A DNA stretch of 50,000 bases from Chrysomallon squamiferum (GCA_012295275.1 CM022679.1:21481610-21531609); one strand, 5' to 3'; shown: positions 1 through 12,201, counted from the stretch's first letter. The notes: generated from the sequence alone by a model not told the origin. A program made the numbers and translations.

Positions 1-100
1 CTCTTTTCTTTTCTCTGTTTCTCTCTGTTTCTCTCTCTCTTTCTCTGTTTCTGTTTCTCTGTTTCTCTCTGTTTCTCTGTTTCTCTTTCTCTGTTTCTCT

Positions 101-167
<67 letters not shown>

Positions 168-478
168 TTTTCAGTTAATTATCATTTTTCTCATTCACTT
201 TCTTATTGTTTACTTTTTCTTTTCTATTGTTTCTTTTCACCTTTTTTTTTTGTCTTATATTTCTTTATCTCTTTTCTCTTTCCAACTCTTTCTCCCTTTC
301 AGTCACTCTTTTGTTCTGTCTCTCTTCATTTTCTCAGCCTGTACTTTCTGTCTTTCATGCTTTGATTTCTTTTTTTTTTAATTTCTTTCTCTTTTTCTTT
401 TACTAATTTTCTCTCTCTCTCTCTCACTCTCTATTTCTTTCTCCCTCTCCCTTTTCTAATTTCATAAAATACTTCACT
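1..478 (+). repeat. Pyrimidine-rich tract with (CT)n
   Basis: Units of TTTCTCTCTG/TTTCTCTG run into a pure (CT)n array at about 105..163, followed by 300 bp of T/C-rich sequence. Open frames here are leucine/serine/phenylalanine-rich translations of the repeat, not genes. Confidence 0.95.
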
Positions 479-789
479 ACTGTAATTTAAAACAAAACAA
501 AAATAAAATGAATAAATAAACAAAAAATGAAAATAAAAGAATTATTATAATTCTTAGTATAATTATAATATGAAACAGGTTTTAAAATGTTAATTCATTT
601 TTGATACAAAATAATTTTATACAGTACATAAAATAAAAATATCCTAAACCCTCAGATAGCTGATATTTTGTATATTTTAGTTTTATTTACTTATTATATT
701 TTATTTTATTTTATTATTTTTTAAATATTTTTTGTTTTCATTCCTCTTTTTAAAATTTTATAATTAATTTTATTAATTTAAATTTTCAA
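479..789. other. A/T-rich unique DNA
   Basis: Runs of AAAT, TTTA and TTTTATT with no coding signal or recognised element. Confidence 0.7.
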
Positions 790-962
790 TAATGTAATTT
801 AAATTATTTTGATTTTAATAATATAAATTATTTTACTTTTGTTTTTATTAATATAAATTATTTTGTTTTTTATTAACATAAATTATTTTGTTTTTTATTA
901 ATATAAATTATTTTGTTTTTATTAATATAAATTATTTTATTTTTATTAATATAAATTACTTC
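790..962 (+). repeat. ~25-bp A/T-rich tandem repeat
   Basis: About six copies of a unit close to TAATATAAATTATTTTGTTT with a variable T run. The last copies grade into flanking A/T-rich DNA. Confidence 0.85.
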
Positions 963-1918
963 ATTTGTAAAAATACATTTTTTATTTTATTATTTTCATT
1001 TTCGGCCATTTTGTTTTCTGTAATCAACTTCCTCTTTTACCCTGGGCACGTAGTTCCATACATCAACATATTTACATTTCTAATGCATCATGCAAAATAA
1101 ACCTTTCACTTATCTCTGAATTTCCTAATAAAACACTTTACTAGACACTTTTTTAACTAGCTCCAACAAATTAAACTGAATAATTTATATGCAGATGAAA
1201 AACCCTTATCTAAGAAACCAAAATAGAAAAAAAGAAAAAAAAGTAGAAGTAAATAATTCTGGCTGGAAAAAGAAAAAGATACAAGTAAAAAAAAATACAC
1301 ATTTATTTACAATATTTCTCCTTTTGGCATGTTAATGTTAGTGCTTCATTCTTTTAATTTCTTTTTTATTTTGAAATTTAAAAAATGGAGTATGTCCGAT
1401 ACATGAACTCTGAAACATTATGTTTTTTTTTCCTCCATAATTTGAATGTCTTTAATGGCAATAAAAATGACAGGAATGCTTATCTTCTTTATTTTGCTGT
1501 AAAAAATATTTTTCAGAATGTCTTTCTTATTTTAATACACCTAATTTGTGTTTGTGAATATGGTGTGTATGTGTATGTGTTTTCAGTCTACAGGCTTAAA
1601 GTACACGAATCAAGACTAATTGTATAAAAATAAAAAATAAGAAACTGGCATTATCTCCTGAAAGCTGTTTTAAAATAAACTATTACATACACAAGATAAT
1701 CAACAGTGTAAATAAAATTTACTTATTGTGTATGTGAGTGCTGAACTTTACTTTAATGATAAACTATAGATTTTCCTACAGCTTGAAATACATCGCTGCT
1801 TTGATTAAGAAAAGTAATAAAGAATTAAGCAAAGATTTGTTGCAATATTAACTTTTATCAGTCCCTTAAATAAATAATAAAAACAGTGGTATTACATCAT
1901 AATAATAACAATGAGAAC

Positions 1919-1919
<1 letters not shown>
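963..1919. other. A/T-rich unique DNA
   Basis: No exon, RNA or element recognised. One 80-codon open frame at 1385..1627 shows no family motif and an A/T-driven composition. Confidence 0.6.

Positions 1920-1965
<46 letters not shown>
1920..1965 (+). repeat. (TAA)n microsatellite
   Basis: About 15 uninterrupted TAA units, followed by a short GAA run. Confidence 0.95.
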
Positions 1966-1967
<2 letters not shown>

Positions 1968-2727
1968 CAGAAGAAGAAGAATGAATAAATGAAATATTTC
2001 ATATTAACTGTTTACTTTTTGAATCTTTCTTAATCTCCGGAATTCTATTACACTTATTGACCTCGTTTTTAATCTACACAAACAGCTGTTTTCATTCTTA
2101 AAATTCATAAAAATCTACAAACAGTAAATATCTAGACAATAAAACCATCTGTACATTTCTGTGTGGTCTTTTTCAACCACAGCAAAATATTTGTTTGTTT
2201 TTGTACCGTAAGAAAACAAACTTAGTAGATAAATTTGTAAACATCGGCCATAATCTGATATTAATTAATACTTTTTTCATACGCTGAGAGTAAACATGGC
2301 TTGGATAAGAATGTGTATATACACACAAAAAGACTGTTATTTTAGTTGTTTGGGTTTTTTCTGTTAGAAAATAGGCCTGATAATGCGAAGGTTTAAACTA
2401 AGTTAGTAGTACTGACTGCCTTTTTTCTGTTTTGTTATTAGATAAGCAACCCATAAAGAATTTAATGTTTTTGTCAAATGACACTGTGTATGCATTTTAA
2501 ATGTAATGTTTACACTTTGCTGGTGTACATTGGTTCATCTTAAACTGGAGAATGGTTCATTTAAGGGTGAATGAAATTGTTTGTGGGGTGATTAAAACTA
2601 GAGAAAAAATTATTATAACAGAAGGAAATTTAATGACTTTGAATGAAATTCTTTTGTGTTTTTTGATAAAAACTAGTGGAAAATGATACTGAAATAGTCT
2701 AAAATGGACTGGTATTTATGTATGCAT

Positions 2728-2728
<1 letters not shown>
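1966..2728. other. A/T-rich unique DNA
   Basis: Nothing recognised on either strand. Confidence 0.6.

Positions 2729-2774
<46 letters not shown>
2729..2774 (+). repeat. (CA)n microsatellite with inverted flanks
   Basis: 23 CA units. The array is bordered by TATGCATG on the left and CATGCATA on the right, which are reverse complements. Confidence 0.95.
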
Positions 2775-2776
<2 letters not shown>

Positions 2777-3665
2777 CATAATAACATACATCAATTCTCT
2801 AAATAAATTTTGCATATTCCCTATTTATGATTTTATTTCAACACAGTTGTTGTGATAAATATTATTAACAGTAACAAGAAAAAAAAACTTGCTGCAGTGT
2901 AGAAGAATATTCTTTTTTAATCAGCAGTAAAATATCTTTTATATGTACCTTCCCGCAGACAGGACAGTACACACCACTGTCTTTGATAAAGAGTAGTGTC
3001 TAGAATTGGAAATAGCTCAGAGTTTAATGCATGTGAAGGCATGTATCAGTGAATAATAATATTTAACTCAGTATTGATATTTTTATTAATTCTTACATAC
3101 ACTCAATACATTCTCCGCTATTAAGTGATGTTGTTTAAAAGTGCACGTACCGCAGTGGTTACCCCTGCTGACACTGCTACCACTGTTTATTTAACAGCAT
3201 ACAATAAACTCTGTTAATCCACACATCATGAAAGTAATACCGAAATAGCTCTGACAAAAAGCACGTAACTATTTTCATCTGTTTATTGAAAGTGGTATTT
3301 TTGTTTATCACCAGGGGGTCCCAGTTTTTTTACTTCAGAGAAGTAGCTAATCCAAGCTTTTGTTTGGTCATAATTTGTGTCAGTGTATTTACACAATGAC
3401 ACAGAGAGAGGGAAAATTTAGGTCATTTATTTGATCATAGTAACATTGATTTTTGATTTTTTTTTTTTTTTTTTTTTTTTTTTGTTTTTGGTGTTGGTGT
3501 GATTGAAACTGTTGTAGAGGTGTGTAAATATAAACTGTTTGTGTTGTCAGATAAAAAGCTGTTTTAGTGAAATGAATGTATTGAAGACGTACTGAAGTAA
3601 TGAAGCTTGAAAATTGATAATAAACTGAAGAAAAATGAAAAAGTTAAAAGATCTGGACCTGTACC
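2775..3665. other. Unique DNA with a poly-T run
   Basis: Mostly unique sequence with a T run at about 3457..3483. A short region of higher G+C around 3145..3175 (GCACGTACCGCAGTGG) shows no recognised function. Confidence 0.6.
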
Positions 3666-3684
3666 AGTGTATATATGTGTGAGA

Positions 3685-3718
<34 letters not shown>

Positions 3719-3986
3719 CTGTATTTTTGTCTGTGTGTGTTTATATGTGTACGATGTCAAAATTTGTGTATATAGTCTGTATGAGTGTATTTATGTATAT
3801 ATCTGTATGTGTACAAACGTGTTTTTTGTATGTATGTATGTATATGTATGAATGTATTTGTGTATTTGTGTATTTGTGTATGTGTGTATATATATATACA
3901 TATATATGTTCATATGTATGTATGAGTATATATGTACGAGTATGTATGTGTGTGAATGTCTTTGTGTGTTATTATATGTGTTATTG

Positions 3987-4047
<61 letters not shown>

Positions 4048-4075
4048 GTACATATGTATGTGTGTGTATGTGTGT
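3666..4075 (+). repeat. TG/TA-rich compound microsatellite
   Basis: (TG)n at about 3688..3715, irregular GTAT/GTGTAT runs, then a pure (TA)n array at 3991..4034 and GTAT units. Cysteine/valine/tyrosine-rich open frames across it are repeat translations. Confidence 0.93.
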
Positions 4076-4149
4076 GTCTGCATGTTTCTTGGTTCATTAT
4101 TAATTTACATCCTTCATTAAATTGATATATCTGTAATTACTGAGAAAAA

Positions 4150-4182
4150 AGGAAAAAAAAAAAAAAAAAACAAAAAAAAAAA
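4150..4182 (+). repeat. Poly-A run
   Basis: An A-rich run interrupted by single C and G bases. There is no poly-A signal and no gene body upstream. Confidence 0.8.
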
Positions 4183-4686
4183 TACCTATCTATAATTGAG
4201 AAAGAAAACCTATCTAATGATGTTAAATAAGTAATTTTTATATAACCCTGTCTGCTGATTATCTGCTTTATGTGACATAAATAGATATTGCCCGTATCTT
4301 ACTAATGTAAAACCTCTGACATTTTAGTTTTCTTATTTCAGACTGTTCTGTGTGTTAATAATACAGAGTTAATAATACATGCATCTCTTTAGCTTTTCTT
4401 CTTTTTCTATTTCTTTGTATTACTCCATTTTTCTCTATATATTTTTCCTTATATCTTTCCTTTTTTCCTCTGTTTGTATCTTTCTGTTTCATTATTTGTA
4501 GGAAAATGTATAGAAAATTGTCTCTTTATTTGTTATTCTCCCTCTCAGTCTTACTACTTTGTCATTCTTTTTATCTCAGTTTTGACTTTTTCTGTCTCTC
4601 TTTTCCTGTGATTTTTTCCCTTCTCTGCTTTTCTTTCAGCCACTTCTTTTTTTTATACACTTATTTATATCTGTCCATCTGTCTAT
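4183..4686. other. T/C-rich unique DNA
   Basis: A/T-rich, then T/C-rich from 4390, leading into the TG array. No gene recognised. Confidence 0.6.
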
Positions 4687-4832
4687 CTAGTGTGTGTGTA
4701 TGTGTGTGTGTGAATGTGTGTGTGTGTGTGTGTGTTTATATATGTATGTGTGTGTGTGTGTGTGTGGGTTTATATATGTATGTGTGTTTGTGTGTGTGGG
4801 TGTTTGTTGGTGTATGTGTGTCTCTGTGTGTA

Positions 4833-4865
<33 letters not shown>

Positions 4866-5109
4866 ATGTATGTTTATGTATGTATGTGTGTTTGTGGGTA
4901 AGGGTGTTTGTTGGTGTATGTGTGTATATATGTCTGTGTATGTGTATGTGTGTGAGCCTGTGTTTGTGTGTGTGTGTGTGTTTGTGTGGGTCTGTGTGTG
5001 TGTCAGTGTGTGTGTTTGTTTTTGTGTGTGTATGTGTGTGAGCCTGTGTTTGTGTGTATGTGTGTGTGTGTGTGTGTGTGTAGAGTGTGTTTGTGTGTAT
5101 GTGTGTGTG

Positions 5110-5141
<32 letters not shown>

Positions 5142-5153
5142 ATTGTGTGTGTG
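4687..5153 (+). repeat. Long imperfect (TG)n array
   Basis: About 465 bp of TG dinucleotides interrupted by GTAT, GGGT and TTTG. It produces overlapping open frames of cysteine/valine on plus and histidine/threonine on minus in several frames, the signature of a simple repeat. Confidence 0.97.
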
Positions 5154-5580
5154 ATAGACAGATGGATATAGATAAGTATATAAAAAAAGTGGGTAAAAGA
5201 AAAGGAGTGAAAAGGAAAATCACAAGATGACAAAAAAAAAATAAAAAAATGACTGAGTTTAGAAATATATATATATATATAATATATAATAATTTGATAG
5301 AAAATTTAAAATTGACATTATCAGTTGTTCTCAGCGACTGCCAGAGTCAGTAGTGATGAGATTGACCAGAAACAAAACTTAAACACCAACAGATTGTCTT
5401 CAGTCCTTTGTTTGTAACAATTCATATTAGCCCTTTAAAGTCCATTTCAGATGCCTTCCATGCTTATGAATATTAATAAGGTAGATGAAGCAGGAAATTG
5501 GAGCTATTTGTCTGTTGAGGAAATTGTGTAATTAATTTTTCATTATTTTTAGTCCTATACCTTAATGGAGTGGGTTTTCT
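5154..5580. other. Unique DNA
   Basis: Ordinary A/T-rich sequence with a short (TA)n near 5266. No coding signal. Confidence 0.6.
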
Positions 5581-5598
5581 TTTCTTTTCTTTTTTCTT

Positions 5599-5639
<41 letters not shown>
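5581..5639 (+). repeat. Poly-T tract
   Basis: TTTTC units leading into a pure T run from about 5601. Confidence 0.95.
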
Positions 5640-5802
5640 CAGTGAAATGAAAGATAATTATCTACGTTGATATAAAAAGGTGTTGATGTAAAGTAGCCAT
5701 TACTAAGAGGAACAAAGTCAGACAGATCGCTTACACACATCTTCCATTCTTGAAACTCTCTCTAAATCAAAGCTGTCTGCAATTCTCCTTCTCACTCGAC
5801 AG

Positions 5803-5861
5803 AATTATTGGTTGTGTGCGGAACTATCGGATACTAAGTACTGTAGTTGAGTGATAAAGAA

Positions 5862-5898
<37 letters not shown>

Positions 5899-5988
5899 AA
5901 TAAAGTCGTAATGTCAGAGAGAGAAAGAGGAAAACAACATTATTGGTTGTTGGCAAAACTATTGCATACTAAATATTTTACTTGACTG

Positions 5989-6060
<72 letters not shown>
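5803..6060 (+). repeat. Two-copy duplication, each copy ending in a purine microsatellite
   Basis: ATTATTGGTTGT..GGC/GG.AACTAT.G.ATACTAA occurs at about 5803..5862 and 5939..5990. Copy 1 runs into (AGAC)n at 5863..5898 and copy 2 into (AG)n at 5993..6059. The offset is about 137 bp. Confidence 0.8.
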
Positions 6061-6063
<3 letters not shown>

Positions 6064-6410
6064 TCAATAAATGCATAGATAAATAGAGATAGATAGGTAG
6101 ACAGAAAGTCAGACAGCATGATATTTAGAAAAAGGTGGAAAGAGACAGAAAGAGAAGAAGAAACAAAAAAATAGATGAATTCTGAGAGAATCATTTTAAT
6201 CAATATTATTATTTATTTTTGGTAATTACTGCACTGATTAACATGCAGGTTTTAATGGCAGACTAATACAGAACAACAACCACTGGTATTAATCTTTCAT
6301 TCACAAAAGCATGCAACATTTGACCTGAATGACATTACTTATAAATCAGAGCAGAACAGATTGGCTTTGTAAGTGGTTATGCTTCTTACCTGAATGAATC
6401 TATGTAACGA
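6061..6410. other. Unique DNA
   Basis: GATA/AGAC-like remnants, then ordinary sequence. No gene recognised. Confidence 0.6.
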
Positions 6411-6465
6411 GAAAAAAAAAAGAAAAAAAAAAAGAAAAAAAAAAAAATAAAGAGTAAAAAGAAAG

Positions 6466-6511
<46 letters not shown>
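6411..6511 (+). repeat. Poly-A tract
   Basis: About 100 bp of A runs broken by single G or T bases, the last ~40 bases pure A. Confidence 0.95.
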
Positions 6512-6515
<4 letters not shown>

Positions 6516-6540
6516 AATATTATCATTGTCTGAATAGAAT

Positions 6541-6890
6541 CACTTGCACTGCGTCAACTCCATCAAATGAAAATTTACTTCATCCAGAAGGATTTTGCTT
6601 AAACTGGCCCGTAAGTGAAATGCTAGCGTTTTATCTGCAACCCAAGACCTATATGTGTACGCGAAAGCCATTAGTACATCTGCCGACTTATTGTCTTAGG
6701 AAACGCTACACCCGTTTCACCCCTCGGGTAATCCCGATTTAATGACCCTGCCTGATTAACAGTGTAACCCTACTCCCGGGAGTTTACCACCAGCAGGTTT
6801 GTTACGAAATGAATGCATTTCAGCCGCATGCAGCTTTCCATGCATGTGTCCTGTGAAAGATCACATGTGTGTCTGCGAGGGTAATAGGTT
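6541..6890. other. CpG-retaining unique block, candidate regulatory element
   Basis: By my count about 14 CpGs in 350 bp, in DNA that is otherwise nearly CpG-free. It contains CCCGGG, TAATCCCGATTTAATG, TGATTAACAG (homeodomain-like cores) and paired GCATG words. Stops occur in all frames at short intervals and there are no convincing splice-bounded exons. The role as enhancer or distant promoter is inference only. Confidence 0.4.
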
Positions 6891-7620
6891 TAGTGATTTG
6901 AGTTTAAGTTTACTTGTGAAAAAAACAAAAAACAAGTAGTGTTTAGATATTGGTTGTGTGTGTAAATATCAAGTGATCGTTTTGTTATCTTTGATTATTG
7001 GGTGTGAAGGAAGAAATGAAGATGTCATCTTAGAACTGTCTGGATGATGTAGGATTAGTTGGTTTGAGTGCTGCACTTTGAGTGTGTAATGTGTGTATGT
7101 GAGTGTGTGTGATGTTATGTATATACACATATGGATATAAAGAAACATAGATATATTAGACTTTTATGAGAAACATAGAGAGAAGAAAGAATGAGAGATA
7201 GGTAGAGGGAGATACAGAGACAGAGAGATAAAGATTAAAAAAAAGAAGTAAATTAGGATGCAGATTTTGAATATGATTACTGACAAAACTATGTTTCTTT
7301 TACCAACTGGTGTCAGTGAGATTTAAAAACATACAGAAAAATCACTTATTCATAATTAACTAAAATAAAAATATCAAAAGCCCATAACTAGCAAAATTAC
7401 AAATTTTAAAAAATAAAATAAAATAAATATTTAGTTAAAATAAACCCATATAAAAAGGTGATAACTAAGCTTTTTAAAAAAAAAAAATATTGTCCCAATT
7501 CAGCTATTAAATGTTTTATTATTATTTATTTTTTTTTTTTCTATATACATTACATCACAGTCTACAAAATGGAATGTATACTATTGCTCTTCAGCAACTG
7601 AAAACCAAAAAAAAAAAAAA
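6891..7620. other. A/T-rich unique DNA
   Basis: AGAGATA-type purine runs near 7170..7235 and poly-A/poly-T runs near 7475, 7535 and 7605. No gene recognised. Confidence 0.6.
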
Positions 7621-7923
7621 AAAAAAAACACATAAAAATTATGCATGAAAATAATTGCTAGTTTGGTCATATTGTTTGTATTTATGGTTATGCATTGTTT
7701 TTCCATTTCCCATGTTGCCTGCTACAGGATTCTTGACTGTTCTAAATCAGGAGATAAGTATGTACATTATTCATGTTTTATTGGTCTAAGTGGGGTATTA
7801 TATTCTGTAGATGTCTGGCAGCTGGGTGATATCTCATCATGCAGTATGAGATTGCAGAAAAGTTAAGTTCTTATTTCTTGAAACGTTTTGAAATTCTTCT
7901 TTTCTCTTGAAAACCATTATGAA

Positions 7924-7982
7924 AATAATAATAATACTAATAATAATAAATAAAAATAATACATAATAAAATAATAATAATA

Positions 7983-8016
<34 letters not shown>

Positions 8017-8215
8017 AATAATACATAATAAAATAATAATAATAATAATAATAATAGTAATAATAATAATAGAAATAATAATAATAATAATAATAAATAA
8101 TAATACATAATAACAAAATAATAATAATAATAACAAATTATTAATAATAATAAATAAAAATAATAATAAATAATAACAAATTTATAATAATAATAACAGA
8201 AAAATAACAATGATG

Positions 8216-8248
<33 letters not shown>

Positions 8249-8249
8249 T
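7924..8249 (+). repeat. (ATA)n array with interruptions
   Basis: About 325 bp of ATA/AAT trinucleotides with AAAT, ACAA and AGTA variants, ending in a pure run at about 8215..8248. Minus-strand open frames are isoleucine/leucine/tyrosine repeat translations. Confidence 0.96.
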
Positions 8250-8686
8250 TTGTCTTAAGAACACAGGGATGGGAATCTACGGATTACAGGATCTGTTCTA
8301 TTAGGAGTGTCCGTAGTTTTTACTTCACAGTTGTTTATCAAAGATGATGTAAAGCTCCTATCACAAAAACCATACTCACAGAGATAGCTGTTGTAAAAAC
8401 AGTATTAATCTTTATGAACATGTGTTCCTAGGATAGCTTGTGATTTGAGGTTTCTTCAGTTTTAGAATCCTGTCCTGGAATTATGTCATAATGTTATTTA
8501 GTAACAGCTTGGTATCTAATCTAGTCATTATATATTTTTTTTTTTTAAAGAAGTTAATGTGTGTGTGAGATTAGGTTTTAATGAAATGTAGGGTTTATGT
8601 TTTTTAAATGTGTTTTCTTTCTCTATCTAAAATTATCACTCATTTTTTTTTTTTTTCTGTCTCTCCATTTTTCACTCTCATTTTCA

Positions 8687-8690
<4 letters not shown>
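8250..8690. other. Unique DNA
   Basis: Nothing recognised apart from T runs at 8528 and 8645. Confidence 0.6.

Positions 8691-8764
<74 letters not shown>
8691..8764 (+). repeat. (CT)n microsatellite
   Basis: 37 CT units, pure. Confidence 0.97.
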
Positions 8765-8768
<4 letters not shown>

Positions 8769-9173
8769 GTAATGTACTTAAGAAGTTACCTGATTCTTGT
8801 TTTTAGTTAAGAAAAACTACAGATGAAATTAAAATAACTTTAAAAAAAAAAAAAATTAAAACATTTTTCTCTTTGATAGAGTTCAGAAAGAGGGGAAAAA
8901 GGAAACAAACTGTTGACTTTAAAACAGGAATAAAAAAATGTGTTATTTATTTTCACATAAAGATATAAGAAAGATATTTATATTCTTTTTATAGGAATGT
9001 ACTCACTATATACGTACAAAGTAAATATTTCAGTCAACAAGAATCTAGACTGTTATACTTTGATTAGACATTTTATTATCTTAAAAGCTATCTTCTGCCA
9101 GAAAACATTTAGAAAACAAAAATTCTTAAGCAAATGTTGAAAGTTACCTCACACCCAGTTCATTTTAAGTAAG

Positions 9174-9467
9174 AAAGCATTAATAAATTATGAATTGTCA
9201 ATAGTCTAAGTAAGTTTTATAGACAAACTCATTTTTCACAAAGTTGCCTTGTAAATATATTATTAAGCTTGTAATGAAAGTTTCTGTGTTTCTGGCTACC
9301 AAAAACAAAATAAATATATATATATATATTATAAATAACAAAGTATTAATAAATTGTAAATTGTCAACAGCTAAACTAAATCTTATAGTCAAGCCGATTT
9401 TTCAGTTACCAAGAAAATACATTTTCTTTAAACAAATGATGATAGTTTTAGTACTACAGGTACCAAG

Positions 9468-9503
<36 letters not shown>

Positions 9504-9600
9504 TCAAATATAAACAATTAAGTATTAAGTAAATTATAAACTGTCAACAGCTGAACTAAGTCTTATGGTCAGGCTGATTTTTTTCACAAAATTACATTGA
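9174..9600 (+). repeat. Three-copy ~170-bp tandem repeat
   Basis: AAG.ATTAA.TAAATT.TGAATTGTCAA.AG.CTAA recurs at about 9174, 9340 and 9518. Each copy continues with TAAGT.TTAT.G.CA..C.GATTTTTC. Copies 2 and 3 are separated by poly-A at 9468..9498. An open frame at 9244..9513 crosses the repeat and is not a gene. Confidence 0.85.
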
Positions 9601-10068
9601 AAATTTATCCAAGCAAGTGACAAAGATTTCTATACTGCCAGAAGCACCTCTGTAGACAGTATTAATTCACTTGTAACATGCCAGCAGTTAAAGGCAGCCA
9701 TTGAAGTGATTACAAGCTGGATGACGTCTGTGACTTGAGGTTCTGACAGACCTCGTTTCTGTAACAATTTCACAAGTTTATTCTTAGCCAAGTTCACTTA
9801 TTTTTGGACAGAATTACGTTGTTTTGTTTGTCTTCTGAATTTTTCTTGACTCTCTCTCTCTCTCTTCTCTGTTTCTCTTTTTGTAATATTCAAACAGTAA
9901 CATACATATGACATTTATTTCTGTTAAATTTCTGTTATTCAGATATACAAGTACAGATAGATATGCACACATACACACATACTGATGTTAACACACACAC
10001 ACATACAGACATACAGACACTAACATACACACACATACATATACACAGATACTACCTGGAATATATTT

Positions 10069-10071
<3 letters not shown>
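9601..10071. other. Unique DNA with a short CA run
   Basis: Unique sequence to about 9960, then ACACATAC-type repeats to 10050. No gene recognised. Confidence 0.6.

Positions 10072-10127
<56 letters not shown>
10072..10127 (+). repeat. (CT)n microsatellite
   Basis: 28 pure CT units. Confidence 0.97.
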
Positions 10128-10130
<3 letters not shown>

Positions 10131-10600
10131 ATAAAGGATTTATTTAGCCAGAATGTGTGATGAGCTCAATAACAACATTAAATCTCACATTTAGGATTCA
10201 CACTGATGTAATACACAGCTGGTGTTGTAGCTGTATCATATTTCTTTGATCACATCACTGATAATAAATGATGATGAGGAAGAGTTTTACGTATAACAGT
10301 GTACATTAGCATTTAAATTATGTTCAGGTTTCAAGGAGATATCTGTTTTTGCTAAATGTTTGAGAATAAATTTGGATCATTTTTTAAAAACTCACATTTT
10401 GACGTAAATGTTTTAACTGCGTAAATATGTTGCCTAAATATGTTTAGGAGTATTTTTTCAATAAACTTTTTTTTTTTTTTTTTTTTTTAATTAGTACTAA
10501 CTTAGCTTGGATAATAACAAAGTCCTGTAGATTGTTAACTCATCAACTTTCTCATTTGTTTATTTACAAATGTTTTTCACTCAATACACTTGTTTATTTA
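10128..10600. other. Unique DNA
   Basis: A poly-T run near 10468..10488. No coding signal. Confidence 0.6.
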
Positions 10601-10832
10601 TCATTCGTTCATTCATTCATTCACTCATACCCATTTATTTACTCATTCACTTATATTTATTCATTCATCCTCCCATATTTATTCATTCTTTTACTCACTC
10701 ACTTATTCATTCATCCAATCACATATTTATTCATTCATTCATCCACCCACACTTGTTCATTCATTCAATCACAGCGATTCATTCATCCACTCACTCTCAT
10801 TCATTCATTCATTCATTCATTCATTCATTATT
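10601..10832 (+). repeat. (ATTC)n tetranucleotide array
   Basis: Degenerate CATT/CACT/TATT units, cleanest at 10797..10829. It translates as HSFIHSFIH-type peptide in three frames. Confidence 0.95.
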
Positions 10833-11106
10833 TCAATCATGAACACAAAAGGCCACATTTTTAATCCCCACTCTCTTCACAACATCTTGAATCTTCTGAC
10901 ACCCGAAAACTTTTCTAAAGCTGTTAAAACGTGCGAAGAAGAATTCATGTGCTTATCATGTATGAAAAAGTGTTCGTGCTGCTGAAGTTGATGTGACTGA
11001 TATGAGACAGTTTTACTCAGCACTCGGATAAGATTAGATCAACTGTTACATGCTCGAAGAATCATAAAAGAAAGTAGTGTTACTCAGCATAGCCCGTAAT
11101 ATAACA

Positions 11107-11212
11107 ACTGTATTGTGTACGTTAAGTAACGTAAAATACTACACACTGTATTGTGTACGTTAAGTAACGTAAAATACTACACACTGTATGTTAACTAACG
11201 TAAAATATTACA
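11107..11212 (+). repeat. 38-bp tandem repeat with internal palindrome
   Basis: Units start ACTGTATTGTG at 11107, 11145 and 11183 (the third is shortened). Copies 1 and 2 are identical by eye. Each carries ACGTTAAGTAACGT, with 6-bp palindromic arms around AG. Confidence 0.92.
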
Positions 11213-11302
11213 ATGGGCTTGGACTCATTGAGTTATTTTTTTCAATTTTTTTTTTGTAATGGTTTATCAGTTTTTAATATGTTAATTTAGAAGATGATAA
11301 AA

Positions 11303-11328
11303 TTTTATTATTTATTTATTTATTATTT

Positions 11329-11363
<35 letters not shown>

Positions 11364-11367
11364 TTTG
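11303..11367 (+). repeat. (ATTT)n microsatellite
   Basis: TTTA tetranucleotides with one ATTATTTTT interruption. Confidence 0.93.
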
Positions 11368-11497
11368 CCTTTTTTTATTTTGCTTTATCATGTTATATTA
11401 AAATATTAAATTTATGTGTTTTATGTTATATGCATTTACATATACACACACATATATACATACATACTATAGTATATACATAAGCATATACTCATGC

Positions 11498-11502
<5 letters not shown>

Positions 11503-11545
<43 letters not shown>
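11503..11545 (+). repeat. (TG)n microsatellite
   Basis: About 21 pure TG units, preceded by ACACAT/ATAC sequence. Confidence 0.96.
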
Positions 11546-11550
<5 letters not shown>

Positions 11551-12065
11551 AATGCATTGTGCAATGTATGTTTTCATTTTTATTTTATATCAACATCATA
11601 CCAACATAAGCCTCAGAATATTTAAAGATCAAATCTTGAAAAAGATTTCTTAATAGGAGTTTTAGTTTGAAAAACAAGAAAAGTCATAACTTTAAAAATT
11701 ACGTCATCTTCAAAACTGTTTTAGAAATCATTGACATTTATCACAGATTGAGTATTTTGCAGAAAGCAAGCAACAGGAAATGCAGTGTTTGAAGTGTTTT
11801 ATGAAATCTGGGCATCCATATTGATTTGACATTAAAACACTCCTGTATGTTCACTTTTCAGAACAGTTGTAAAGAATTTTGTTTTATCTTGTTAATTTTT
11901 TTTTTGGTGTTTTTTTTTTTTTTTTTTTTTAAAAATTCAGATCTCAAATATCATGAAGATAAAATATATAGATGGTAAATTATTTCTTTATTTATTTAAA
12001 AAAAATAATAACTATAGTTTATATTCAAACTATTGATAGAATATGACTCAAACTAAATGCTAAAT

Positions 12066-12066
<1 letters not shown>
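11546..12066. other. A/T-rich unique DNA
   Basis: Poly-T near 11912..11930. No gene recognised. Confidence 0.6.
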
Positions 12067-12102
<36 letters not shown>

Positions 12103-12147
12103 TGATGTTAATGATGATGATGATGGTGATGATATCACTACTACTAT

Positions 12148-12185
<38 letters not shown>

Positions 12186-12201
12186 ATAATAATAATAATA
12201 A
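12067..12201 (+). repeat. Compound TAA/GAT/CTA trinucleotide array
   Basis: (TAA)n at 12067..12100, GATGATG units to about 12133, (CTA)n at 12138..12184, then (TAA)n again. Both strands give homopolymeric open frames. Confidence 0.95.

Noticed and set aside
4687-5223. Overlapping 67-178-codon open frames on both strands
   Set aside because: Pure (TG)n/(CA)n translation in several frames; no start context, no domain.
6411-6511. Poly-A tail of a retroposed gene
   Set aside because: No coding or element body upstream and no target-site duplication seen; simple A-rich tract.
7645-7866. 73-codon frame with a hydrophobic N-terminus, like a secreted peptide
   Set aside because: Short, A/T-driven, follows poly-A directly; hydrophobic starts are common by chance in A/T-rich DNA.
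10532-10985. Histidine/serine-rich frames
   Set aside because: Translation of the (ATTC)n array; the cysteine-bearing tail (10900..10985) has no known motif.
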